Shown here: one piece after another, positions 47,401 through 59,400 of the stretch
How positions within the stretch are numbered: the stretch's first letter is position 1
Layout: each line of letters opens with the position of its first letter
DNA from: Cephalotus follicularis
Lineage: Eukaryota; Streptophyta; Magnoliopsida; Oxalidales; Cephalotaceae
DNA length: 64,000 nucleotides
Direction of reading: 5' to 3'
Assembly: GCA_001972305.1 (NCBI GenBank)
Contig: BDDD01005143.1
Span: forward strand, 20,660-84,659
Translations under genes and position numbers: made by a program
Notes under the pieces: generated by a model
What the model saw: only the letters and a program-made list of their open reading frames with translations
Told to the model about the DNA's origin: nothing
The model's database searches: none

Positions 47401-50400
47401 TATTCTACAAGGTGTCTATTTTTCCTTTCTGAGATTCCATTTTGTTCAAGAGTACGAACACAAGAGCTTTGAGGAATTATACCGTGCTCATTAAGATAAG
47501 TTTATCTATGTATTCAATTTCATTATCATTGCAAAGAATCTGAATTTTATCATTGAATTGAGTGCGAACCATGTTGTGATAGGATTTAAAGCAAGAAAAG
47601 ACTTCATCCTTGGTACGAAGAAGATAAACACATGTGTAACGAGTACAATTATCAATGAAAGAAATAAAGAATCTATAACCATTACAGGACAAAATGCAAG
47701 AGGCACCCCATAAATCAAAGCGTATGATTGAAAAACAAACATTACTTTTATTTAAACTAAATCGATATGAAGAGAGTATGTTTTGCAAGATCACAAACAC
47801 CATAAACAAACTCCGCTTGAGTGCAATGCTTAGCTAAATGAGAAAATAAATTAGATAAAACCCGAAATAAAGGATGACCGAGACGCCCGTGCCATTGATG
47901 TAGAAGACGAGTGCTGCTATCCGTTTGAGCAATATGCGCATAAGGCTTTGCAGAAATCGATGCAAAGTTAGGATCCAGATAATATATTCCATACTGTACT
48001 CTACCAAAACCAATTGTTCTCTCCGTTCCCAGTTCTTGAAATACACAATAAGTAGAAAAGAAGGTAACACAAAAATTTAGTTCGAAAGCGAGGCTATAGA
48101 TAGAAATTAAATTTGCACAAAGATTAGAAACTTGAAGTACAAATGACAAGGAAAAGGTAGAGGTGCAGTAAACAAGACCTTTCCGTGAAATGGGTGACAA
48201 AGAACCATTGGCAACTTTAATTTTATACTTACCATAATAAGGGGTATAGAAATCAAATATGTCAAAGGAACCTGTCATATGTTCATTGGCGCCAGAATCA
48301 AAACATCAAGGAGGACTGAGCAAAGTTGACACATTATAAACACTAGAAATTATACCTGATTGAGCAAGGTTAGATGTGCCATATTGAAAACCATTGGATG
48401 AAAGGCTAGTAATCATACACTGGAGAGCAAGAATCTGATCTACAGATAAGACAAGGGTAGAATCAAAAGTAGGAGGTGGAATCACTGTACTAGAACCCGT
48501 TGAGCCCTCAGAAAAGTGAGCCTGAGACTCGGGTCTCCCACCAAAATTGGGTCTCCCACCCCTATTGCTAGAAGATCTACCTCTTCGCCCCTTAAGACGG
48601 TCATGCAACTTCCAACACGTTTCCTTTGTGTTTTTGTCCTTGTCACAGTAATCACATTTACTCAATTCATTGTTAACAGAATCACCAACAATAGATGGTC
48701 GAGACATTGTAGCAAGAGCGAAACGATCAAGTGTACCAGAATGCAACATAGAACCACGTTGAGTTTCCTCATGCTGAACTAGGTTTAAAGTAGGAAATGG
48801 TTCTTTACGAAGAACCTGAACCCGAATCTTATCATACTTTGAATTAAGCCCAGTAAGAAAATCATGTACTCGTTCTTTTCTTTGTATCCTTCTGATAAGC
48901 GATAAGTTCTGTAGGAATAGAGGGCCTATGAGTGCAATAAGCATCAAGCTGTCACCAAAGATGAGTGAGGGTAGAATAATAAGTAGCAAGGGATAACTTC
49001 GCACGTCTCATCTCCCGAGTTTGCTTACGGATCTCATAAGCCTGGGCATAGTTGTTTCCCTGAGAATACTGTTGAGCAATGGTGTACCGGACATCCTTTG
49101 CAGAATATATCATCATATTACTGAGGACTAAGTGCAAGCTCAATAGAGTTTAACAACCAAGACATCACTAATGCATCCTCACACAATCACTTGCCATCAT
49201 TACTTGTAGTTGGTCGTGGAGTACTCCCAGTCAGGTAACCAATAGGTTTTATAGCTCATACTGAAAGTAAATAAGCCTTTGACCAAGGAAGGTAATTAGT
49301 CTCATTAAATTTCACGGGGCTAATTTGAAGAGATGGGTTAAGGTTACGATCTCAACCACCTTCAGTGGCCATAATAGAAGAAGATGTAACACTACTCCCA
49401 TCATTGTCAACCATTTTGCAGAAATGAACAAATATCCTTCAGAAGATGTAACACTACTGCCATCATTGTCAACCATTTTGCAAAAATGAACAGATATCCT
49501 TCAATAATTCACACCAATAGATCAGACTCAAACAAAATCAACCAAGGACTTCAACAAGTAGCTACCAATCAAACACCAACACAAATATCTCAACTATTCT
49601 GGCGAGAGAGAATTCTGACGAGTATGGAAAGCACCAAAGGAAACAGAGAAAGACTAGTGAGATACCATAATGTCCAACAAATGCTAGAGGAACACTCTTC
49701 CGGCAAATCACTGTTCTGGCAGCGGATGGAGCAGGTCTTCTTAGGGTTTGGTCACCGGAGCTCGGGGAACACGATGGTTGGGCTCGTTTGACCTGAATAC
49801 GTCAGAATCAACGTTGATCTTACGATTTCTGACGACATGCCAATGAGTCTCTCTGGCGCGTGGCTGAACGGTAGGTGACCGGACTTCAAGCGAAGGCTCG
49901 TCAGATGGCAATGGTTTTTGCAGCAATCTCACCCCCCCCCCCCCCCCCCCCCCCGCGGGTTTTAGAGGTGAGGATAATACCATGTTAAGCAAGAGAAGAA
50001 GAGAATAACGTATTGTATATTTTAGTGTTAGGAGTACAATAATATATATAGGGTACCATAGGGTTAACCCACATAGAATGACTAAGCTACCCCTCACTAG
50101 TAAACCATAACAACACAAACCTCAAATCATGATGTTAACAACATATGTCACACAATTCCCCATAGAACAACAACCAATGGAACAAAAATGTAGCAAACAC
50201 GTACTTCCATAAACGATGTTTTAAGGTACAAGATATCTTACCTCTCCGGTACCAATAGTCAAATCTGCGAATCCAAGATAGTCCTGTACTTGGATTTGTA
50301 ATTTTTGTTTTTTAGGGTTTGCAACCAGCAAATGAAAATCCTAAAAAGATTGCAAAGCAAGATCACGTAAGGAAAATGTAAAATGTCTGAAAGAAAATAA

Positions 50401-53400
50401 AGAATTTCAACCACTTGAAATATCATGATAATTAAAGCTTTTGTTATAAAATACAAATATAATGGACGAAGCACAGCACAGAACATTCACTTGATTCCAG
50501 ATTGGTTCACCAGGAGGCCCAATGACAGTGGTTTGACTGTTCCTTTTACTGCTTATAATCTGATCCCCCAGGCTAAGAACCACATATGGATCTGTTTTGC
50601 CTGGTATCATAAGGGAGACCAATCAATGTGAAATATAGAAGAGGAAACATGTGTAAAAACTAGACCCATTCACCTATGTTCACTATACTCAAAACATGTA
50701 CTTTGACAAACATTAGTTATCTAACCTAGCACATTCCCACTAAACTAATAGGAAAAAAAATACAAGTGTCTCAGTTTCTCAGTTTACCATATGAACATAT
50801 ATTAGTTCATATTTCACTACATATGCACGTTAAAACACATAGGGGATAAATAGTGATGAAATTACTCAGATCAACCAGATAGATTTACTCCCTCGTACTA
50901 CTACCATTTGTTAAGTAAATAAAGGTTGTCTCAAGTGTTGTGTCAACAAAGGCATATATGCAAACTTGTGTTAACAAGCGTCACAGATGCAATTGACACT
51001 CAGAGAAGTTTCATGCATACAAATACTTAGCAAAAAAATGAACTCAGAGGATGTGAACTTTCATAGTCAACAATCAAAACCATAAAATTCTACTAGATCA
51101 TATAACAAATGGGAATCCTAATTAGTAGCAAAATCCTACAAGGAGAAGCAATACTTACCATAGAAAACATAAGAAAGTTTTCGAGCGTCAACAAGAGTCA
51201 ACGATAGTTCTCCAACAAAGTCCTTGTTTCCTTCTTGCATTTCTCCTGATCTGAATTCATTTGAGATTGGACCAACTGCTTTTCCTTTTTGGAAATCTAA
51301 AACAATCTTCTTTGGACGTACAAATAATTGAGGCAAATCCTCAGTAAGAAGTTTTGTCAAAAACCTAAGAAAATAAATCGAAGCAGAAAGTCAATACAGA
51401 AGGGGAAGGAGAAGGTAAATATGCAATTAGGTAACCATATTGTTAGAAAAGCTAAAGAAATGGAAGAACTCAAAAATAAATATTATATCTCACAAGAAAG
51501 TGAAGCAAACAGTTATTTTTCAATAACATTACTAATTTCGGTTTCAATTTTCAAAAGCCAACAAAATGGTAATTCAGGTTCTCAATGTGCGTGTGCCGTA
51601 GAGATCTGGATTGAAGAAAAACAAAGCCCTTCTGTGAGGCAATGATTAATGTTGCCCAGAACAAAGAGCTCTGCAGCACAAGGATCTGGCATGGAATGCG
51701 TAAGAATACATAACCAAAATGTAGTTGAATCCAATTGACTGATGCAGGACAGCCCTTAAATTAAAAATTAGGGTTGTTCAGTGATCTCATTGGGCATATA
51801 TATCTCCTGATCTGAAATCATTTGCAATTGGACCATCTGCTTTTCCTTTTTGGAAATCTAAAACAATCTTCTCTGGACGTACAAATAACTGAGGCAAATC
51901 CTTGGTAAGAAGTTTTGTCAAAAAACTAAGAAAATGAATCAAAACAGTAAGTCAATACAGGTGGGATTTTAATTTCTACTTCAACAGTTCTGTTAATAAT
52001 GTTGAAAAGGATAGAGTTATATGCATTCCTCTAGAAAAAATATAATACATTCAAATCCAACTTTTCTTTTTGACCATTACTGGTCGCCATCAAGCCTGCC
52101 CCCATGGCAGACCCTCCACCGCCGGTGGGGGTGTCTACTCCTCCACTGCCATCCCCCCTCCCTCAACCTCCCCCATCATCCGCCACCATCCCTCCCACCC
52201 ACACATCCATCGCCTCCTCTATCCCTCCCTGCCCCTCTAGACAAAGCATCCTATCATTCTGCTCTTGGGAGACCAGCTTCATCACCCTACATACCCCTCT
52301 CTCAACAACCTGCAATCCCCAAAATCCCTCTGAACCCTAAATCCCCATCCAGCATAAATGGCAAACCTCTTCTAAACTTATCACCCACTGATTTCAAACT
52401 TACAGCAGCCTACCACTCCCTCAACCTCATAGCTAAATTCTCCACATCCAGGCCTCATTTTGAACACCACATCAACACCTCATGGAGCTTAGGTCTTCCT
52501 GCTGTAGTAGGCCTTTTAGATCCAAAGCACATTTGCATTCACCTCCAAACCAAAGCTGACTTCACCACTGCCTGGTCAAGAGAGTCCAGGTCATTCGACA
52601 ATCGACGCTACCTCTTATAGCGATCGACTTCTGACTACAACAAGAAAAAGGACTCATCATTAGCACCATTGTGGGTTCGCCTCCCTGGCCTCCTACTCCC
52701 ACTGCAAAATCACTCTATCCTGAGAAGAAATTGGAAACTCCATTGGGTGTTTTCTACGGCTGGACAAGCGCACTAGGAGGCTAAAACACCCCATGTCACC
52801 TCGTCTCTGTGTGGAGATGGACCTGACCTCCAAAATCCCTAATGATCTCGTCATCGCTATAGGAACTGAAGAGGTGATATCACAAAAAATAAAATATGAA
52901 ATGAGAATTGGTTTTTGTTCCCACTGTCACGTCCAAGGCCATTTACCTCAACAATGCCGCACAAACATCCCAAATGAGCAGCCCAATCGCCTATCAATTC
53001 GCAACGCAAATGTTCTCCAAGGTAAGGTTCATGATTCTGTTCTCGTTTCTGAGCTGCCTGATGTGATGAGGCCTCGTGCTGGGCGTTTATCTGGTGCCCC
53101 TATCACCGATCACCACACTATCACACCTCGCACACAACCTGCTCATAATAATGCCTCAACCAACCCAGAACTCCCCACAAACACTACCAATCAAACAGAC
53201 CCTCAAAACACTCAACCCTCACCTTCACAGGCCAACAATTTGGCCACAAGCCCAACCCAACAAACTTCTAGCCCTTCCAATTCCCTTGACCCATCTTATG
53301 TCCCCGGGACTCAAGACCCCTTACTGCCTTCATTGGACAGTGAAATTGAACCTCAAGAATCAGTTGTGCAGAACCAATTCAATGCTTTAATTGATATCCC

Positions 53401-56400
53401 TGAAGAGCAAAATGACAATGCTTTGAATTTCCCTGGGACTAGTAACAATGGTAAAGAAAATGATGACCCTCAACCAACTTTTACTATGCCACTAAACACC
53501 CTAGTGACAACACCAAAATTTTGGCTGCTCACCAAGTTGCCCCTCATCAAAATCATCAGTTTAATAATCCCACCTTGAATGCTAACCAACCTGGGACTTC
53601 TAATACCAATCTTGACAATATCCTTGTTCTGGACAATATGGTGAACGAGGCAAGTGACACCCCCGAAATCACTACCCTTGTTTGTGTTCAGGCGTCCAAA
53701 GCCATCTTGGCAGGAACATCCCGACCACAACAAGCCTCGCCTCACCCTTTCATTGATAGAACTCATCCCAGTCTTTCAACCCAATCCGATGAAACCATCT
53801 TGGCTTTTTGAGATCCTTCCCCTACTGTCCTCCCTTTGTGCACTACTAATGCAACTGACAGTACAGGAACTAGCTTTGATAATGTTGTGGTCATCTCCAA
53901 TACTCCGGGCTCTATTTCTTCTTTTTCAAAAAGAGAAAAAGGTCCCGTCAACCCAAAAACTCCAAAAAACAAAAAGGCAAGCCTTCAATCAACAAAGTTA
54001 GTTCCCAAGGTGCTACCACCCCCCCGTTCAGGATGCTTAATTTCCTTATTTGGAATTTGAGAGGCACGAGGTCCAAAGACAAAATGGACTACATCAAGCA
54101 AGAAGTTAAGTATTTTAATATCTCTTTAATTGCTCTCCTCGAGCCTAGCATGATGGCTCTCATCTTTTGCAAACTGCTTTGTCCTTACATTTTCCTAATC
54201 ATTTACACTGCAACCCTTTTAACACCCACATTTGGCTTCTTTGGAAAAATAACATTGAAGTCCAATTCGTGGCCCACTCTGATCAACACATCACCATCAA
54301 AATCTCTCAATGTCTCAACTTTTTTCCTTTATGTTGTCTATGCTAGTTGTGATGTCAATTGTAGACAACTTATCCGGCAAGATTTAATGACCTTCGATCG
54401 AGGTTCCATACCTTGGCTTATCAGAGGTGACTTCAACACTATTTCCAAATCCTCAAAAAAATGTGGGGGTAGTCCCTACTCCAAAAGGACTATGGATCAA
54501 TTTAATGAGTTCATTGCCAATTATTGCCTTTTGGATGTTAACTTCTTGGGAGATCCTTTCACCTAGTGCAATAATGGCACAGGTAACAAAAGGATTTGGT
54601 TAAGGCTAGATCGTCTTCTCACCAACCTTCCAGGCTCTCTAGCCTTCCCAAATCCTAATTTGATCCACAAACCTCGGATTATCTTGAACCACTGCCTTGT
54701 TGAGGTCCTTTTTGATATCGCCGCTTCTTATCTTCGTTCTTTCAAGTTTCTTAGACAGTGGATCCTTAACAATGACTTTTCTACCATAGTTTCCCAAGCT
54801 TGAGGCACGGATGTAGATGGTCCTCCCTGGGTGAAATTGCACAAGAAACTTCTATCTTGCAAATCTTCCTTCTCCACCTGAAGTAAAGAGAAAAAAAAAG
54901 CTAACAAAAATCAAATTTTGGAAGCCTCTCATCAAATCCAACATCTTGATTCTATCCTTCAATCCGGCTTTAATAAGGAAACTCACACTTCTCTCAATCA
55001 AGCCCATCGGCTTCTTATTTCTCTTTTAACCACAGAGGAAGGTATGTTGCGTGACAAAACCCAAGTGAAATGGCTTGTTGAAGGTGACCGTAACTTGACT
55101 TATTTCCATGCTTGCATTAAAGCGAAGCGCCATCAGGCTCACTTAAACTTTACTCTTCCTGATGGCTCAACTATAACAACCTTGATATTGTTAAGATGTG
55201 AATCCCACATTGAAAAGATTAATTGGGCTTGTTCAATATATATACTTGAGAAATAACTCTTCCTTACAAGCATGTTTTTAGGGATGGAGATCTTAACATG
55301 GTATCAGAGCAAGGTTGGTCCACTATCACTCGCCGAGCACATTGGGACACATCTGGGACAAGTTGCATAGAAGCCTCTGAGCCCACACATTCGGGACAAG
55401 CTTCATAGTAACCTCTGAACCCACTTTCATAAGTTCACGTTGCATGTGAGAGTAGGTGTTAAGATGTGAATCCCACATTGAAAAGATTAAATAGGCTTGT
55501 TCAATATATATACTTGAGAGATAACTCCTCCTTACAAGCATACTTTTAGGGATGGAAATCTTAACATTTCATGGGCGGGACAAGTTTCGTGATAACCTCT
55601 GAGCCCACTTCTCATAAATAGGACAAGTTTCGTAGTAACCTCTGAACCCACTTCTCATAAGTCCACATTGCTCGTGAGGGCGGGTGTTAAGATCTCCATC
55701 CCTAAAAGCATGCTTACAAACTTAATCTTTTCAATGTGGGATTCACATCCTAACACCCGCCCTCACATGCAACGCGGACTTATGAAAGTGGGCTCAGAGG
55801 TTACTACAAAGCTTGTCCCGAACGAGTGGGCTCAGAGGCTTCTTTGCAACTTGTCCCAAACGTGTCCCAATGTGCTCGGCGAGTGATAGTGAACCAACAT
55901 TGGTCTGATACCGTGCTTTTAGGGATGAATATCTTAACATGGTATCAGGGACAGATTGATCCACTATCACTATCACTCTCACTCTCACTTGTCGATCAAT
56001 TGGGAGACATCCGAAACAAGTTGCGTAGAAGCCTCTGAGCCCATTTGGGACAAGCTTCGTAGTAACCTCTAAGCCCAGGTTCGGGACAAGTTGCATGGAA
56101 GCTTCTGAGCCCATTTGGGACAAGCTTCGTAATAACTTCTGAGCCCACTTCGCATAAACGGGACAAGCTTCGTAGTAACCTCTGAGCCCACTTCTCACAA
56201 GTCCACATTGCTCGTGAGGGCGGGTGTTAAGATGTGAATTCCACATCAAAAAGATTAAGTGGGCTTATTCAATATATACAATTGAGAGATACCTTCTCCT
56301 TACAAGCATGCTTTTAGGGATGGAGATCTTAACATGATATCAGAGCAAGGTTGGTCCACTATCACTCGCCGAGCACATTGGGACACGTCTGAGACAAGTT

Positions 56401-59400
56401 GCATAGAAGCCTTTGAGCCCACTCATTCGGGAAAAGCTTCATAGTAATCTCTGAGCCCACTTTCATAAGTCCACGTTGTATGTGAGGGCGGATGTTAAGA
56501 TGTGAATCCCACATTGAAAAGATTAAGTGAGTTTGTTCAATATATATATTTAAAAGATACCTCCTCCTTATAAGCATGCTTTTAGGGATGGTGATCTTAA
56601 CAGATATCTTGGGTCCGATGGCTGTCGAGCACTTCTTGAAAGCCCTCACGTCAGATATTTCAAGCAAACTCCTTCAGCCTCTCAGCTTCAATGAAGAGTC
56701 TAGAATCGAAACCCCATTTCTTTCTCCGAACTCAGGCCTACAAGCATAGACAACTTCAATTATAAAAGGGTAAATTACAAAAAAAAACCCTAAGGTTTGA
56801 AGTGATTAACACTTTAATCCCTCTGTTTTCAAATATTACCTTGAAAACTAACACCGTTATATATTTTGATAGAAATTTGAACTTACCCAAACAACCCTTC
56901 ACCAAAACTCTATCTCTCTCTCAAACTTGTTTTCCTTCCAGTATTTTGTTGGCGTAAGAGCCATGCATTGCACCACCATCCCATTTCCCCGGTCCAGGTT
57001 TTTAAGACATGGCCGCTTTTATTAATAAAATTTTCCTAAGTGCTGCCTCAGGTTCCAAAAAAAAAAATACAGATGGGGAAGGAAAAGGTAAATATGCAAT
57101 TAGGTACCCCAAATAGCTAGAAAAGCTAAAGAAATGAAAGAACTCACAAATAAATATTATATCTCACAAAAAAGTGAAGCAAACACTTTTTTACAAGAAC
57201 ATTACTTATTTCGGTTTCAATTTTCAAAAGCCGAAAAAAGGGTAATGCAGGCTCTCAATGTGCGTGTGCCGTAGAGATCTTGATAAAAGAAAAACAAAGC
57301 CCTTGTGTGAGGCAATGATTAATGTTACCCAGAACAAAGAGCTCTGCAGCTGAAGGATCTGGCATGGAATGCGTAAGACTACATAACCAAATTGAAGTTG
57401 AATCCAATTGACCGATGCATGACAACCCTTAAATAAAAATTTAGGGTTGTTAAGTGATCTCATTGGGCATATATATGTTTCATATTAAATGTTAGAATGC
57501 TATGAAGTGGTCCAAAGCTTTATTGTCCCTTCTTGCTCTTAAAACTTTTTGCAGTTGGCGAAACAGAAGAAAAGAGCACTAGTATTACCATACTTCATGC
57601 GCAAGGGAACAAATATTTCACAAAGACTTACATTGCTCACACATATATGATAACCTAAGAAAACATTTAAGAGAGAGAGAGATGCACAAGGCTCCAAGGT
57701 TTTTTCCACTTGCCATTGACAAAGAAAATTAGATTTTGCCACAAACAGATGAGAAATATAGCTACAACGAAGCTTAAAACTGGTTGTGTGTACACAAAAT
57801 ACAATGAGTAACATATGCAAGACAAGAGTTGTAAGTCTACTTACATTGAGAGAACAGGAATCGCTGGTAGTGCCAAATGTATACATAGATAAAGCAAAAC
57901 TTGTGTTAGTACAGTTTCTATGAGAGAATTTCACTTAAAGACAAAAGTTAAATAAATGGTTCATATAGTAAAGACATGTGTCAAGAAAAGAAAAAAGTAC
58001 GTACTTGGACATTGTATTATGACTGTAGCATTCTCTATGGTTCATTCGACTATGCTCGCTAAAAGTTAAAGGAATGCATAGTCTTGAAAAATATGTTTTT
58101 ATTTAATCAATAGTAATGTATTCATTTATATCCTTTTATTAATATATATGCGTATTATAATGAATATCCTTAGTATGAAGTACGGGGACTGAGATCATAC
58201 AGTAAGACTTAATGCTTCTTAAGCTTTATTCTATAATCTTCCTACCCATAAGATTACATAACTAGGACATAAATAATCCGGATAGACTAGCACGTGCGAT
58301 GTCACTAGAAGAAAATTTACTTGTCAAACAGACTTGCAGTAGTGTAAGTGATCATTAGGCTTGAGACACCACTTGACATCTTGTGCATAAGATATCATGC
58401 TTGAATAATAGTTAATAATGTCTCCTAACCACAGAGTGTATACAAGTTTTGATTGTGTAGAATAAATTATTCATGGAGGTAAATAAGTGTACAATACGAA
58501 TCCATCTCTCTCAGTAAAGAGAGAATATGCTCAAAAATAATTAGCTAACTAATATCTTGGCAAGAAGAAGTCCAATGTGGAAAAGTGTTTCCATTATCGA
58601 ATATTGGAAATTGGAAAGGGGATTTTTTTTTATTAGATTGTAATAGCTAATTACTTGGCTTGGCTTGGCTTGCATTTTTACAGAGAAAATGATTACTGAA
58701 CTCTATCTTTCTAAATTACAGTCCTACTAAAACCTTGCGACCCTTAACAAAATTAAGAAAACTTAAGAAAAGCAACCTATTCATCAATAAGTGGAGCAAT
58801 AACCACAGTTACACAGAAGGGCTAAACTACTCTCTGTTGTACTTTCTATCTTCACATAAGCCTCATAATTAAGGCTCATTCAGGTATTTAGACAAAAGAA
58901 CACACGAACCAAAAGATGGATATTCAGAAACATAGGACCACTACTCTGACTCACCCATTAAGTTGAACAAGCGGAATGGTGACAATTCAAATTTGATCTT
59001 TGGAAGTGAAACAAAAGCCCACGACACAGCTCCAACCCAAGGTTCCATTGGTATCAACCTCAATTTGACCCAAAGTTCCCCATCAATGTCAAAATCCCGA
59101 ACACCAACGGGGACAACAATGGGAAGAATACCAAAATTTAGCGAGAGCATCAACAGCATACGAGCACCACCAGTGTAACGAAGGCCAATTTGGTACCTTA
59201 AAATAGGGAATAAAAAAAAGTTGTGCCAATGGAAAAAAAGAGCTGAAACAACAAAAACAAAACAAGCACTCACTGTAAATCATTGACCCCACGCGAAGTT
59301 CTGCGTTCAACGTTTCTAACGGACAATGGCTCGTCCCCCAAAGAGAACTGCTTAATTTCGACTCGTCGCACATAATCAGGCTTCTTCAAGTTATCAATAA

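Larger units (their letters stand above)
42370..47409 (+). mobile_element. Ty1/copia element nested in the intron 6 copia element (5040 bp)
   Basis: 5' LTR 42370-42516 (147 bp), primer-binding site TGGTATCAGAG 42517-42527, polypurine tract GAGGGGGAG before the 3' LTR 47258-47409 (152 bp). Perfect duplication AGGTG (42365-42369, 47410-47414). The LTRs differ at about eight positions plus a 5-bp indel. The coding region is full length but has stops and shifts. Its proteins closely resemble those of its host element, but the LTRs differ and the strand is opposite. Confidence 0.94.
32640..50140 (-). mobile_element. Ty1/copia element in intron 6, minus strand, broken by three nested insertions
   Basis: A 5' LTR at about 49983-50140 is followed leftward by gag (49414-48300), protease and GAG-pre-integrase (48300-47757), integrase (47809-47410, resuming at 42369-42241 and 40225-39900), RT (39440-39191, resuming at 33810-32974) and RNase H (to about 32760). 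The breaks are exact insertions: a copia element at 42370-47409, a TRIM at 40226-42240 and another copia element at 33811-39185. RNase H is cut near 32760 and runs into unrelated LTR-like sequence, so the 3' end is truncated or recombined. It lies in the same strand sense as the host gene. Confidence 0.85.
51961..57065 (+). mobile_element. LINE (plant L1-type) in intron 3, internally deleted, with nested TRIM complex
   Basis: ORF1 (52104 to about 53800) and the endonuclease part of ORF2 (54033 to about 55180, resuming at 56603-56755) are followed by a short 3' part with a poly-A run at 57057-57067. Target duplication AATACAG (51954-51960, 57066-57072). The RT domain expected after 56755 is absent, so the element is internally deleted. 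It lies opposite to the host gene. Confidence 0.85.
51803..57475. repeat. tandem segmental duplication, copy 2, split by a LINE (51803-51960 and 57073-57475)
   Basis: The two parts align to 51242-51399 and 51400-51802 of copy 1. The breakpoint has TATAT microhomology. The LINE with its own target duplication sits between them. Confidence 0.92.

Noticed and set aside
52021..52620. 199-codon frame as an independent proline-rich host gene
   Set aside because: Its C-terminal half is a DUF4283-like block that continues, across frame breaks, into a zinc knuckle and LINE ORF2.
57539..57934. 131-codon minus-strand frame around the microexon
   Set aside because: Only 19 bases of it fit the host protein; the rest has intron composition and no homology that I recognise.
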